NCBI GenBank assembly: GCA_948470475.1
Contig: OX419343.1
Location: 25,237,302-25,301,301 of the forward strand
DNA: 64,000 nt
Source: Galaxea fascicularis
Lineage: Eukaryota > Cnidaria > Anthozoa > Scleractinia > Euphylliidae
Direction: 5' to 3'
In this document: positions 52,101 through 64,000 of the stretch, in pieces
Numbering within the stretch: position 1 is the first letter of the stretch
Layout of the letters: each line of letters opens with the position of its first letter
Notes under the pieces: generated by a model
The model's input: the letters and a program-made list of their open reading frames with translations, nothing else
Told to the model about the DNA's origin: nothing
Databases searched by the model: none
Translations under genes and position numbers: made by a program

Positions 52101-53579
52101 CATTTTTCGCTCTTGTTTGTTGATTTGGTTTGCTCGCCCCAACTACATCAGTGCCTAGGATTTAGAGTGCGCGCTTAACACTTTTCCCCTCGCATTCCGC
52201 GCTCCTGCCACGCGCGCTTCTGTATGGCGCGTTCAAATGATTCTTCTCTTCTGTTACCAAACGACTTCTTTGAGAGTTTGGCTATGGCTCTATGTTTCAT
52301 TCGTTTGATCAAAATGTCTGGGTCATGTTGGTCTGATAATGTCAGACGCCTGGTGACGATGCCGGAAGTTGATGGGTCTGTGTGAGAAGCACAGATGGAT
52401 AATTATAGCCGAGATTAACACACTCGCAGGAAATAAATGACAGTACGAAAATTGTCTCGAGATCAAACAAATTAGGATGACACCTTTGAGCCTCCTCGCT
52501 GTTGGTGGTCAGGTGAAATCACTTTGTACTTTTTTGTAACAAGTTTTCACACCAATGATCATGCACGGAAAGATGATTGTCCGGCTTGAATAGTTAAAAT
52601 CAAGGTCGGTTTAAAGTAAGCAAATTAGCTGAAAGTAGATAAATGAAAATAAGTAAACACAAGAAATAGATTATATCAATTTACAGTGAACGATTTATGA
52701 AACGGAAGGCAGACTTATGAGTATCCATTTTGACGTTCCGCAAGAAGAAGTCATGTTGATTGGTTCTTGACAATTTCCAGTTTCTGCGTCGCGTGTGTCG
52801 GCGTTCTTGGTTGTTTGAGCTCGCTCGCAATTTTTATGAGAAATTATAGTCGAACTATCAAAGAGCGATTTAAGCCGTTAATGGCCAATAATCTTTGAGG
52901 AAACATTGCCGTTTAATGGAATAATCCTTGTTCTAACGTTCAAACGAGTTTGGAGATCAGCTAAATCAGCGCAAACCGCTCAGGAAGCTTTCGGATCTTT
53001 CGCTTGTTACACTTGAAACAATGTACACGTTGAAGTTTGCTCATCATTGCAATGGCAAAAACTAAACTGTATATTCCAATCCATGATATTAATGAAAACA
53101 GGGCATTAAAAGATTTATTCTTTTAAGTGCCTTACATTATTGATTTTGAGAATATCCAAAAACGGGATACAATTATGTGCCCCAATTGAATGAAGACCCG
53201 ACCGGATTATAAAATTCTGTAATAACACGCAACGAATTAATGATATCCACTGGAAATTCAGTCCGCCTTTGTTCTTTTATAATTAATCAGCAAGTCCTGT
53301 CTCACCTGCATTAGAAGAGCCGTAGAGGATTTTCTCGATTCCAAAATTAAGCTGCTCTGGATGGCGCGGGATGGCTTGCTTTGTCGTTATCCTTCCTGTA
53401 TATGGACTGTGCGTAAAACTTGAATTTGAAGTTATAGTCGGAGTCGCGGAAATAGGTGAACGAGAACGCTGGGTAGTGTGCAATGCCGACGCTGGTACAA
53501 AGCCGTTATAAATAGTTCTTGCTTGTTGAGGTGTTATGCAGAAGCTACAAGAACAATAAATCACCGATGAGCTCATCAT
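49176..53579 (-). CDS. HLX-like homeobox transcription factor, divergent paralogue, complete
   Basis: Exon 1 is 53306-53579 (ATG at 53579) and exon 2 is 49176-49486, joined in phase 1 (GCA G|AA) across a 3.8-kb GT-AG intron, giving 194 residues. Residues 77-85 (LNFGIEKIL) form an eh1 motif, which recruits Groucho/TLE co-repressors. The homeodomain spans about 115-174, with helix 3 IKVWFQNRRVKFR carrying W48, Q50, N51 and R53. Its closest remembered match is HLX/H2.0 of the NK-like class, whose human member has LKFGIDRIL before a similar domain. This copy is diverged in helix 1 (HQRMTMENRFQIQHYLT) and at position 56 (Phe for the Trp seen in HLX KWRH). A same-strand paralogue lies directly upstream. 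It should act as a nuclear DNA-binding repressor in development. The intron contains two inverted-repeat elements. Confidence 0.9.
50920..51127. mobile_element. TIR element with about 70-bp arms in the homeobox intron
   Basis: The left arm (50920-50989) begins TTCGGCTAACGTGTTTATAT. The right arm (about 51058-51127) is its near-perfect complement, with CACATGATCTGAATTGGGTG inside. The 68-base centre is unique. Confidence 0.8.
51171..51302. mobile_element. TIR element adjacent to the previous one
   Basis: TGACGTCATGGCAGCCATGT followed by TGGTGGTCAAGAACAATA at 51171-51208 pairs with TATTGTTTTGACCACCAACA and CTTGTCA at 51267-51302. The AT-rich centre is about 55 bases. It starts only 43 bases after the previous element. 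Confidence 0.7.
51473..51536. repeat. 64-bp direct repeat, copy 1
   Basis: GATGCGAATGGACGAAATAA through ACTAGTACAGCGGACAC matches 54801-54864 with only a few substitutions and the same length. Confidence 0.85.
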
Positions 53580-54211
53580 TTTGTGCTTTCCGAATGCTCT
53601 CCTAGCTTAACAGACCTCCCACGCTTGAGATACGAGAACTATATAAAGTTCTGTGAAGTGTGAACTGACCGCTACCGGACACCTGTTGATACCAATCAAC
53701 TTATCTGTTTACCATGCAGCATGCTGTAACCACAATTATTGCTCGACTTGGGTGTCGAAATAGTTCTGGGTTCGGGCAGGAACAACCTAGCTGACATTTT
53801 CGTCAACAGCTTTCAATTTATCCCGTAGGGAAGTAACAGCTCGTACTACGCAGAAAGGAAACCGTTCTGTGCTATGTTACTCACACACTTTGAAAGCTAC
53901 TTAAAGACAAGTTTATCCTGTCCTCGTACGCTCTTTTTTATATAAGAACATCTAATTTTGGAGCTGATGCTTGACGTTCTTATTTTTTTCGTGATTTGAG
54001 TCTGAAAACATTCTTAAGGTGTTCTTAAGTTACATGGTATACACATGATGTCGCGCCAACCAACTGCTCGTAAATTTAGCTTTACAAAAAGCACTGAACA
54101 TAGAGGTTCACAACGCGACATAAACTGAGTCACCAGATTTGACAGTGAAAACGTAGAAAAGTTCATATGTACATAGTATACTACTCATTTAAAAAAATTA
54201 ATGTGCAAAAT

Positions 54212-54243
<32 letters not shown>

Positions 54244-54800
54244 ATCAGATTTCACTTTACCATGCAATATCAAAATTTCGATGGCATCGAAAATGGCGGA
54301 GGCTGATTAGGATCCTTTAACTGACTCTCAGCCTTGGTTGTGTTCTAAGCATGTTCTTAAAATTTCGGGTTAATCTCATCCTCGATGTTCTTATGAAAAA
54401 AAGGTTCTTTTAAAAACAAAGAAAGTAATTCGAAGTTTAGAAACCGACTCACCAACTGATCTGAAACATAATTTAGGGAGAAATGCAAAGGCAGACTTGC
54501 GCAAAGACTCTTTTATTTGAAAATCTTATCCCCAATCAATGTCTACCGGAAGTTACATTTAGTGTCATTTTTCTTTCACAATGCTGGGTTTTTTTTTTGT
54601 GATTCCAGTTATTAGCTGTGATGATGCCACGCCCCGAAGTTAACCAGTAAAGTTTTGATTGGCGTGTTTTCTGCTTCTCATGGTTTCCTGATTGCTGTCC
54701 AAGCTTCAAAAACTTGTGGTTCCAGTTTTTTCTTTAGTTGTTGTTGTTGTTGTTGTTTTTTTTTTTTCATCTTGGAAGTTTTTATTTTTTGTTATTTTTT

Positions 54801-54864
54801 GATGCGAATGGACGAAATAAAGAGAGAAATCAAATGTGTTCGAATCTACTAGTACAGCAGACAC
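54801..54864. repeat. 64-bp direct repeat, copy 2
   Basis: This is the second copy of 51473-51536, same orientation, 3.3 kb away, preceded here by a T-rich tract. Confidence 0.85.
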
Positions 54865-55910
54865 GTGTAAATGCGTTAACGTGTAAACAGGTATCAAATC
54901 ACTCGACAATTTTTAGCTTCTAAAGTCCTCCGATTTTGTACCACCAGGTGCACCACGTGATATTTTTCGTCCAACAAGAGCTGTCGGAAATTAATTGTCT
55001 CAGAGGTCTTATCTAGCCGGCGCCAAGCGCGGGAAAGTGCGCGCGCGTGTACGTCGCGATTGGTTTTGGTTTTGCCTCTAATTGGTTGAAAAAGTGGTGC
55101 GAGTTTTTTTGGCCAATCACAGAGCAAAGCAATGGAAAACCAAAGCAAACGCAATTGATTTTCGATGCTCACTAAAAAAAAGATAGGTCCGCAATGCGTA
55201 CATGTGTGGCTTACTAGACCACGCGACAAGCGCTCGACTCTCGTGGACAAATAAATAAATTCGATCGTGCGATAATGTGTCTACATACTTCCTGTAAGCC
55301 ACACAAAAACCGTTCTAGCAGACCGTCAAATTGGGATGATGGTAAGTCTGGCGAGATCACAATACATCAAGTGCTGAGATAAAGGACTTCGAACATTACT
55401 TAACTGTTTATCATTGGACACGTTTTAGCTGTATCAGAGGTTTTATAAACGGACAATTAACACTTTTCACTTCATTCAGTTGATGATAAGTACACATGAT
55501 GCCTGAGTTTATATGTTTTGCTTGAAATAAAACAAAGCATTTACTGGAACCAAGGTAGCATTATTTTGAGAATCGAGCATAAAACGAGAAAGGCCTAAAG
55601 TCTAGTGGTAACGGAATGGTGGCCAGGTACATTCAACATTACAAATGATATATAATAACAGCAATTAGACTACAGCAGTGTCTTATTGCATTTATTAGTC
55701 GTGCAATTTATTTAGGAAACAACAAAGAAATTAAACTGGGGTTTACTTTGGTAATATTTACACAATTACATATCATTTTTTTTAAAGTTAGTTACAACAC
55801 ATAAAGTCGTCGTCAATGATATTACCTAGTGTTATCTCACAATATTTACTTCTCATTATTATACGATGTCTGTGATACGTTCCTAAGCTTTCAAAAATTA
55901 CAAAAACTTT

Positions 55911-56048
55911 GGGCGCTTACCATTAGTCAGAACTGTCCATCCAGATCAGTTTATTTTTAAAGAGCACGCACAAAACTATCGAAAGAAAGTTATTTCCTTC
56001 TCAAAATGACCGGCCAGGGTGGCCAGTTCTGACTTTTGGTAAGCGACC
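55911..56048. mobile_element. MITE with GCGCTTACC termini
   Basis: Inverted ends GGGCGCTTACCATTAGTCAG and CTGACTTTTGGTAAGCGACC surround a 138-bp element with internal GACCGGCCAGGGTGGCC. It has no coding capacity. Confidence 0.7.
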
Positions 56049-56704
56049 TTGTTCCCTCGCCCTCGCCCTCGCCCTTAGACTTGTTCCACGCTCCACTCGC
56101 GCGAGAAATCGGGCGCTCTTCTCTCATTTACCCTTCGGAATCTTCCATGTCATATCCCTTTTTCTCTCTTGGCCCACGTTCTTTTACCGATAGTTCCTGA
56201 GCCGAAGAGGCTGCGTCTTTTAATAAGCACCTATTTTGTTGTTAGACCATAACAAGTAGTAAATGTCGACCGGTTGTTAATTACGATTGCTTTTGAAAGT
56301 TCAATGTGTGGAGGTTCTGCTGCTCCGAAAGCCTGCGTATAAAGCGCTTTGAAATATATTTTTCGTTCTTCTAGGCGAATAAAGACATCGACATTCGCTA
56401 TTTTGAGCGAAAATGGGCAGAGACACTTTTATAGATCATGTCTTGCGCAATCGTGTAAAGAATTTTACCACTGGTTTAATCTATAATTGGACGTTACCGA
56501 TGTGTAACCCATGGCTTTAGTAGAAAACGGTCGTGTTCAATGAATTCAGTTCTCGTGCTGACTGCTCTGGTATAGTTTGTCTCTCATCTGGAATCATTAT
56601 TCATCTTTGGACTTGTTACGGCGGTTAACTAAAATAAATTATAGTCCCCTGAATTTAACCAATCGCGTATCTGATGCCGATTTTCGTCTCTTGCATTGTT
56701 GGTC

Positions 56705-59700
56705 TCACTCATCTCCGGATTCTTTGCTTGCAGCTGAACACTCATCATCACTGCCTTCCTTCTCCTCTTTTATACTTTTTAGTTCTTGCTCTTCAGTGGT
56801 ATTCTTCGCCTTCTTTAACGCCTCCTCTCTCTGTTTCTCCTCTTTCCTCGCTGCCTCGTGTCTCCATTTTGTCCTTCTGTTCTGAAACCAAACTTTCACC
56901 TGCGTTTCGGACAAACCCAACATGGCGCCGATCTGAAGGCGTTCTCTTTTAGTGACGTATTTGGTAACTTGGAAACGCTTTTCCAGGCCTCTTCGCTGCA
57001 ACTGCGTGAAGACTGGGCGACACCATGGGCGAGTTGAAGTACGCATGGTTGCAGGGAAAGGTTGGTGGCTGACGAAATTCAATTCTTGATTAGAGGTGAA
57101 TCGGCTGTGCACCGCGTGATAATCTGAGTAAACACATCACATAAGTGAATTATTAGTAGATTTTAGTGAGTACTTTGATTCAGGCATATCTGTTGAGAAG
57201 AATTTTCCTGGTTAACTGGCGAAACGCCATCTCAATCTATCCGTCCTACTGTTAAAATCAGTATTACTGCTGTTACACAGCTCAACTGTAAAGCTAAAGG
57301 ATGGTGGCAAAATGGTGTAGAGTACATTAGCGAACAGAAAAGCCAAAGTTTATCACAAACGAACACAAATCATGTCATATTGAATGCACCAATCACGACT
57401 CGAAGGGTGAGTCCCCGCCACGCACGGAAAATCCCACAACCAGTGCCATGCGCCGGACTAACATTTTAAGAAAGGTGATACGATAGAATGAGTGATTTGT
57501 GCGTAATCGCGAATTCGCGTAGCGCGTCAAACACCAAAAGCGTGGGTACTCACCGCATACCGAAGATGCATTGGTACGCAGGTCGAAGTTCCATATTATC
57601 ATAGTTAAGCAAAATTTCCGTTGGATTGCATTTTTGGCCTTGACTGATGAAGGTAAGTAGTGTTAGTGACCGGAGAGTCTGTTCTTGTCGACGCCGGAAC
57701 CTGGCATGTTTTTAGTTTTATGAGCCAACTACGAGGCTTAAACAACCGCAAAACCAAACAAACACAACTGAACTGGCGTAACCTACCCTGGTCATAAATC
57801 ATCAGCTTTTAGCAGAGTCCGGCTTTAATAAGGAAACAAGCGACTTCCCAGATTTAACGAAATGTCTGACCTTTTAATCATTGCTAAAAAGCCGTGTTTG
57901 ACATTAAAATGCGATCTATTACATGGAATCCGTTTTAGCCGCTCCGCATGGGAAGGGTACCTTAAACCACATTGTTGCGCTAATTTGAATCAGTTGTTTA
58001 AAGAGTGGATAGCTTTTTCCAGCAGATAAGTCCTATCCAGGCGGTAAAAGTCTCGTGATTGGAGCTCTTTGAAGCGTAAACAAACACCTGAAGATATGCG
58101 TTGCCAAGATAGGAACATCTGGGATCATATATTTGCTTCAGAAATCTTGTTTGTTGGGTACAGTCGATCCTGCGACGGACCAGAGACACCTAATTCTATG
58201 GGATAAAGCATGATGCTCTGGGGCAGCAAGACCACTTGTGGCAACTATTAGTGTCAGACACGAACATAGTAATAATAATAATATAATTCTAATGACGACG
58301 ACGATGATGATGATGACGATTTTTACGGCAGGTCCACACCAGCCCTTGGTATGCCTCAGACCGACCTGCCTCATCAAAAAGAATATGTATGTATGTATGT
58401 CGGTATGTATGTATGATGATGATGATGATGATGGTAGAGTGTAGCACGATACCAATATTTCTCATATTGGCCGGGTCCGCGAACAATGTTTATATATTCA
58501 AACTGTTATTGTAACAAGATAATCGGTTGTTCTGTAACTATTCTAAACAGGAAATCACCATTTGAATCACGTGTTGGTTGCGCAAAACCTGCATGACCTC
58601 GTGACGGAGGGCCGAACTGATGTTTGCAAAATTTCTGTGATAATGCCCAAAATTCAAAATTAATTTCAAACTACATGAAAAAACAATGAAAGTACTTTTA
58701 TCACATCAGAACTTGATCGACAGACTCTAATCGTAAAGACGTGAAATACATGTAAGTCGCATAACTTGGTTTCGGTTGTTCAAATGAAAAAAAAAGGTTT
58801 GTGAACAGCTAGACAGAATCCCCTCACATAAAATTACTTTGCCCTAAACACACAATGATGTTGCGCAAATACCCTTTGAGGCTATATATACCACATAAGG
58901 TCATACAAACGCTATTAAATTATCCATTGAACGTCTTGCAACTGTTGCAAGCTGATTACATAGAAGGCTTTGGAGGTATAAAAATAATTTCGCGATAGGC
59001 ATGATAACCTTAGGTCTTTGCCATGGCTAATTATGAAGACAAGTTTAAGTTGCCTGAAAGTGCACACCGAAAGGTGAAAATAAATGTTTAAACTCTCAGT
59101 CATGTGTTTCTAAATTTTCATGATGTTAAGATTTCGGATTGCTGCATTATTCAGTTTTAAAGCAGGGCCGTATGAAAATGATTACTGCGTTGTCCGAATT
59201 GCGTAGCTATTAAGTGCAGTTATGTCACATGCGTGCATTCAACTGCTTTTAGAGAGTTAACAAATTTTGCAAATGTGCAGAAATCTGTTGAAATTCCCAA
59301 GGATCACATGGTTAGCGATTTCAAAGGTCGAAAATTACTTTCGCTTTTTTCCCATGAGAGATTTAGATAAGCTGTAGCCCTTTGGCCTGGCGCTTGCGAA
59401 ATAAAACAATGGGCTTTTCAGAAGGAGGGATACAGGCCATTTGCCAAGTCATTAATTCTTCAGAAAGGTCGTTGCACTAACAGGGATAATCATGCACAGA
59501 AAGATAAGCTGCTATTCATTTCAATTTCTTGTTGGATTAAAGTGCACAAAACAATAACCTGTCATGGTAAAAGAGCTTAGCGTTTTACACAGAGAAAAGA
59601 AATTAAAATTGCCATTTTACATCACTCCCTAAACGATCGCCAAAAAAGGGCATCAGAAATCAATCTTCAGATAACGTGAAAAAATCGATGTCATGCCTAA

Positions 59701-62700
59701 AAACCTACGATCTTTCCGATTACCATTAAATATTTCAAACAGATTTCCCCTAAAAGATGGATTAAATCAAGTATCACTTTGCAGTTATAGATTTAATAGT
59801 TTTAAACACGCAATTTCATTTCGTTGTGAGAAAGACTTGTCGAAATTGGGGCGGGACTTTAAAGTGCTGGATGTTTGACCAACGCGAGAATTGATTAACC
59901 ATTGCACTGCTGCCCAGTTCTACGCAAATGATGTCCACTTTGGGTCCATATCTTGGTTATAAATCTATTCCGTGCCCTAGCCCAGATTCTTTTCCTGAGG
60001 TTTGTTGAGTTTATTCGTCCTATCTGATGTAAAATCCATTGCAATGCCAAGTTAAGGCAACTTCGCATTAACTCACTCATCGACACCACTGCCAAGTACG
60101 CGAAATCACTCGACGATACTATCGCATTGGGGAAAATCATTTCAGCGTTCGATTAAAGAACAAGTTCGTGTTTACAGAAAAATAGACTCATCGTGACTGT
60201 GTTATCGGAGAATCTCCGATCGTGGAGCACTTTGAAACGTAATAATAAACATGAGCTGGGCGTGGTCGCGGATCTATGGGAAGAGGTCGAGTGCTATTAA
60301 ACCGTGCAAGGGTCGCCTATCTTGCTGAAACAATGGCTGCATTTTATTTTGTAATCGAACTGAAATAGGAACCAGTCAATCACAATTCATATGTTTGTCT
60401 TTTGCAGCAGTTAATATTTTTATGAATAAGCCTACGTTGATTGAAGCCCATTGTGCAGTGATTTCTTTTCGTGTATAATAAAATTGTCGTATCACCCGCT
60501 AAGCATGTGATAAATAGTAAACGAAACAAAACGCCTTGTGTTTTCTTTAAGAAATTGGAAAGCCACATGATAACCCAAAAAAGTGTAATCAATTATGCTT
60601 GCTTAGTTTTCTTTGTCCCACCTTTTAAGCTGTCTTTATAACACATTATAAATTATAAGAAATGAGATAACTTGAATTGAGTAATAGCTAAATAAAGGCA
60701 TACCTACAAAGCATTCTTACGGTAAGTCATTACACTGCAGCCCCACAGTCAACTCCACACGCAATAAATTCCAGCCTACCTCTACACTGCTTGGACTGTG
60801 ATTGGATGAAATTTGCTTGAATTCAAGTAATTAAACAATCTGTGTTTTACTAAAGAGTAATCCAAGTGTATAAGGCTATTTTTTAGCAGTAGCTTTCTCG
60901 GATAACACCTCATTTTGCTTCACCTAGTTTTCCCTGCGTTTGCCCTTTCGTCATTTCACTTTGACGAAAGGTTAACACTCCAGCCATTAAGCTCTTTAAA
61001 CCCACAAGACAGAAATCAAATTACCCTTAACTCCATTTACGACTTAAATGTCTTTTCCTTTAAACGTTGTACCTTCATTAAATTTCGTTCTGTGAAAGTC
61101 GTGAAACCACCCATCACGAGTGATACATCAAGAGAAAGCCTCACTTGTACTTGCAACGAGAGTAAGCTTTGGAGACATGATTTTAAAAAATATATAAAGA
61201 AAAACAGTATAAAATTCTTATGGGGTAATCTCTGCATTGTTTCTCGGATTGCGTTTCTTGGGTTCATGGTGTTTACGATTTATAGCTATAATGCACTTAA
61301 AAATGCTAATGCTATTAACACATTTTCTAGCCGAACATAATAAAATACTCACTGCAAGCGAGACCTTTGGATACAGTACACGAAATCGCTTCCCAACGGG
61401 TATTCTTGCTTCGAACCTCACTCGATACGTAATAAACGAAGCGATCCATTGAGATTCTTCTTGGAAACGAAACTCGTCTTTATAAGTGTATTAAGACGCA
61501 TAAATTGAACATGAAACTTCAAGTCTTGTTTACACAACGAAACCGCAATACGAATAAATATGCCAGGCGGACAGAAGATGATTTTCGTCGCTGAAGCTCA
61601 TATTTGAGCTTATTTCAGTGTTTTATTGCTGGGCGTAAGAGAAATTTCGGGAAAGAGAAACACATTTTGAGGGGCAAAATAAGAAATGAGGAAAGAATGA
61701 ATAAGATCGCTTAATCCAATCTTTGCCAACTTTTTTTGCTTTCCAGCTCATTAGTTTCGTCGCATACAGCTTTTTTCTTTCCACCATCAGTCGAACTTTA
61801 GCTGTAACAGGGTAACATTTCACCTGTTAAAAAGTCCCAACTAAAACTGAACTAACGCCTCTGTTTACTCAGAGTCAATTCCCAAGACAATTAATGATCG
61901 AACCCCGAGAAGAAAAGTAAAGTGACTCTATACACTTTGTGTTTTGCAAACCTCTGACCCTCTCAGTTTAGTTGTCGCCATAAAGTCTAACACGAACGTT
62001 GGTACTTTATGAAAGTATTGATCAGTGGCTTTCAAATTAATGTGTTAACCTTCCACTAAAGGAAACACTTCAAGTTAGAGAACCCCCTGATCGTGAAAAA
62101 CGACCAACTCCAGAAAGATATGATTAGATCTTGCCCTGCGTTAAAACACCGTCAATTTAGCCCCCCTAGGCTTCATATATATGTTCTTTAGTTCTCTTGT
62201 CAAAACGCAAGTTTCTTTTCACGCTAGAGGAGAATGTAAGTGCACCCTGAGTGCTTCAAAGTCAAAAGAACTGAATTGTACTTCAGAAAGTCTGACTTCA
62301 TTAAATGCCAAAAACCGTCAAAAACGTGAACAGAGGCACGCAGGAAAACGGACAGGTTAAAATACACAGGTATCTTTCTCCTAGAATAGACGGGAAAACA
62401 TATAGAGTAATACATAGCATAGGCTATCTTGACGGCAGAGTCAGCACACTGAACTTGAAAACAAGTAAGAAAACAAGCTAGGAATTTGAAGATTACGAAT
62501 AAAGGAAAGCTTGTACAATCTTGTTAATCTTGTATGGTAGTACTTTATACTCCTGTTGACTTGATATTCTGATAGAATGAAGACTAAGACATTTAGAGAG
62601 AAATTCCCCTATGGCATAGGGGAATTTCTCTCTAAATGTCTTGGACTCAATGCGTTTGGCAATTATCTTCCAATTAAACTGACAACCTGAAGTTCATTGC

Positions 62701-64000
62701 TCTAAGACAAATATGTTTAGCTTACAAACAACGCAGCTCTGTGGCACGTTTGAGGAAAGCACAACAATGGCGTTGAAACGTAATGTCGTTAAGGACGCCG
62801 ATGGAATGGTTATTACATTCTGCGCAAAGATTACTGTCATCAGCGAATGGTGTACCAGTGTTCCTTCAAGTTTACCACAGTGGTAAGACCGGACGATTGC
62901 GTTTGATGGATCGTCAAACACCTAAAGACTTTGAACCTCGCGAATTTGTCAACCACTTGAATAACATCAACACTTCCTGCGATCGCACATAGCTTTGCCT
63001 CTCGGTTTAGTGGAACAACTTGCACCTCATCTCAAACTATCGAGAATCAGTGGAGAACTTTGACAATGCTGAGAAATATTTGTTACGATTTCTTGCAAAC
63101 AACACTGGAATACATTCCCCCCCTTGTGAGCAAGAGAATGAAGCTCTTCATGCTTCAACCACAAGAGATCATAGTGGGGCCGTTTCTCTGGAATCTCACT
63201 CGATGACGGAGTCGCCTGACGAATTAAACATTTAAACCGTGCTCTGGCGTAGCTTCGATTCAAGCAGTCTTCAAACACAATTGAAACCAATGGTAAACAG
63301 AAGTTTATCTTATCTAATCAAGCAATGAGTTTCACGTATGGATAAAGAAAACATAAAATGATCGCAAAGGAATTTAACGATAGAAACCGCAGAGAGTTTA
63401 AGATTTGCCAAATGAGCAATCAATTAATATGGTGAAGTGAGTTAGATCTGCGAGACAGTTGCTCCTTTTTTCAGGAATTTGAGAACAGAGAGGTAAATTA
63501 CGAACTCTTTCCCTCTGTAAACTCGCGTCAGACGTTTCTTATTCGACGGACGAACGCACCATCGGACCGTTTAACATTAGTAGAGCTATTGTAGGTACGT
63601 TTGTTGTAAGAAGGAAATGTAAGGTGTTGATTCCCAACACAATCCAATTTAAATAAGAAGCGCCGTCAATAAACCATCCTCATCGATCATTACTTTAAAC
63701 GGAATTGCTGTGAATCGTTTAGGATTGTCATCCGGAGCACTGAAGGAAGATCTCAGTTGTAATTCATTGAAAGCCAATTTAAACAAACAGTCCGGCGGAA
63801 ATTTCCGCGTGACAAGAGGGGCAACGTGAACGTACGATTCCCATGAGCATCTACCTGCTGGGCGAGTTACTTACCAGGTTGTGAGGGTGTTCCATTGAGT
63901 ATATTTTCAATTCCAAACTTTAGCCTGCGGCTTGTGCTTAGCTCGTTGTGTTCACCTTGTTCGCTGTTTGGCACACTGTGTGTGGCCGGTGCATTCAAAC
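56705..64000 (-). CDS. HLX: HLX-like homeobox transcription factor (5' end outside the window)
   Basis: Exon 2 is 56705-57123 and encodes about 139 residues to a TAA-type end after SAASKESGDE. The homeodomain includes PVFTQLQRRGLEKRFQVTKY and VKVWFQNRRTKWRH, very close to human HLX as I recall it. It is followed by a Lys/Glu-rich, coil-prone tail (EAARKEEKQREEALKKAKN). The upstream exon, 63875-64000 and beyond, is open to the window edge. It carries the eh1 motif LKFGIENIL, close to LKFGIDRIL of HLX, and ends CCT G|GTAAGT in phase 1, which fits the phase-1 start of exon 2 (acceptor TTTACTCAG). The joined intron is 6.75 kb. Linking these two exons is inference from phase, motif order and the matching structure of the neighbouring paralogue. 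The N-terminus is missing from the window. Confidence 0.87.
58268..58433. repeat. Cluster of AAT, GAC/GAT and TATG microsatellites
   Basis: AAT units at about 58268-58283, GAC/GAT units at 58293-58320, and TATG then ATG units at 58385-58433 form a low-complexity cluster. Confidence 0.8.
62586..62642. repeat. Perfect 28-bp-arm palindrome
   Basis: AAGACATTTAGAGAGAAATT plus CCCCTATG (62586-62613) is followed by one base and its exact complement (62615-62642). No other copy is seen in the window. Confidence 0.9.
62694..63290. pseudogene. Possible decayed coding segment, family unknown
   Basis: Several overlapping frames on both strands stay open for 60-87 codons, with protein-like composition. 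On the + strand, a donor-like CAGTG|GTAAGA at about 62881 and an acceptor-like GGTTTAG at about 63009-63015 could bracket an intron. No single frame is intact and I recognise no family. A chance arrangement is equally possible. Confidence 0.2.

Larger units (their letters stand above)
53580..56704. other. Intergenic region between the two homeobox genes
   Basis: No exon was found. It contains the second 64-bp repeat copy, the TIR element at 55911-56048 and TTG-rich low-complexity sequence at 54735-54770. Weak inverted ends at about 53931-53951 and 54388-54409 (TATAAGAACATC and GATGTTCTTAT) may bound a decayed element. The promoter of the first homeobox gene should lie just above 53580. Confidence 0.4.
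57124..63874. other. Large intron of the HLX-like gene
   Basis: No further homeodomain or convincing minus-strand exon is visible. It contains the microsatellites near 58268-58433, the palindrome at 62586-62642 and the coding-like but broken stretch at 62694-63290, each listed separately. The rest is AT-rich and featureless. Confidence 0.45.

Noticed and set aside
58138..58486. Overlapping ORFs near 58.3 kb
   Set aside because: They are translated microsatellite (Ile, Met or Asp runs).

Overview
This is eukaryotic nuclear DNA from an intron-rich, AT-rich animal genome. The gene set (TRAF, WBP1/VOPP1-like, SNAPC1, PARD3, two HLX-like homeobox genes), many small phase-conserved exons, and dense short inverted-repeat transposons and minisatellites suggest an anthozoan cnidarian, probably a stony coral. 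That assignment is inference from gene content and repeat style; I could not search a database. Exon models were built by hand from splice signals, reading phase and family similarity.

Layout. (1) 1-1.4 kb: the last exon of an unidentified + strand gene. (2) 3.0-10.6 kb: a complete seven-exon TRAF gene (+) with several MITEs in its introns. (3) 10.6-13.5 kb: repeat-rich intergenic DNA. (4) 13.5-15.85 kb: a four-exon WBP1/VOPP1-like membrane protein gene (+). (5) 17.46-22.91 kb: SNAPC1 (-), tail to tail with the previous gene and carrying a tRNA-derived SINE. (6) 24.1 kb: an orphan 5' exon (+), head to head with SNAPC1. (7) 24.4-30.8 kb: mostly empty DNA with a minisatellite. (8) 30.85-47.36 kb: a complete 17-exon PARD3 polarity scaffold gene (+, about 1306 residues, CR1 domain and three PDZ domains) whose first intron has a GC donor. 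(9) 47.4-49.2 kb: a gap holding an almost perfect 58-bp-arm hairpin. (10) 49.2-64 kb: two tandem, same-strand (-), two-exon HLX-like homeobox genes. Each has an eh1 repressor motif in exon 1 and the homeodomain in exon 2, and the second runs off the right edge.

The genes do not form an operon or a shared pathway. They cover signalling (TRAF), snRNA transcription (SNAPC1), epithelial polarity (PARD3), membrane protein trafficking or WW-domain binding (WBP1-like), and developmental transcription (HLX-like pair). I see no CRISPR array, no bacterial or viral gene set, no rRNA, and no convincing stand-alone tRNA.

I found no clear sign of a wholly new biological system. The best items for follow-up are the tandem HLX-like pair, the long hairpin at 48.2-48.4 kb, the 57-bp palindrome at 62.6 kb, the two-frame SNAPC1 C-terminal exon, the 48-bp tandem duplication that begins exactly at a PARD3 splice donor, and the orphan exon at 24.1 kb.
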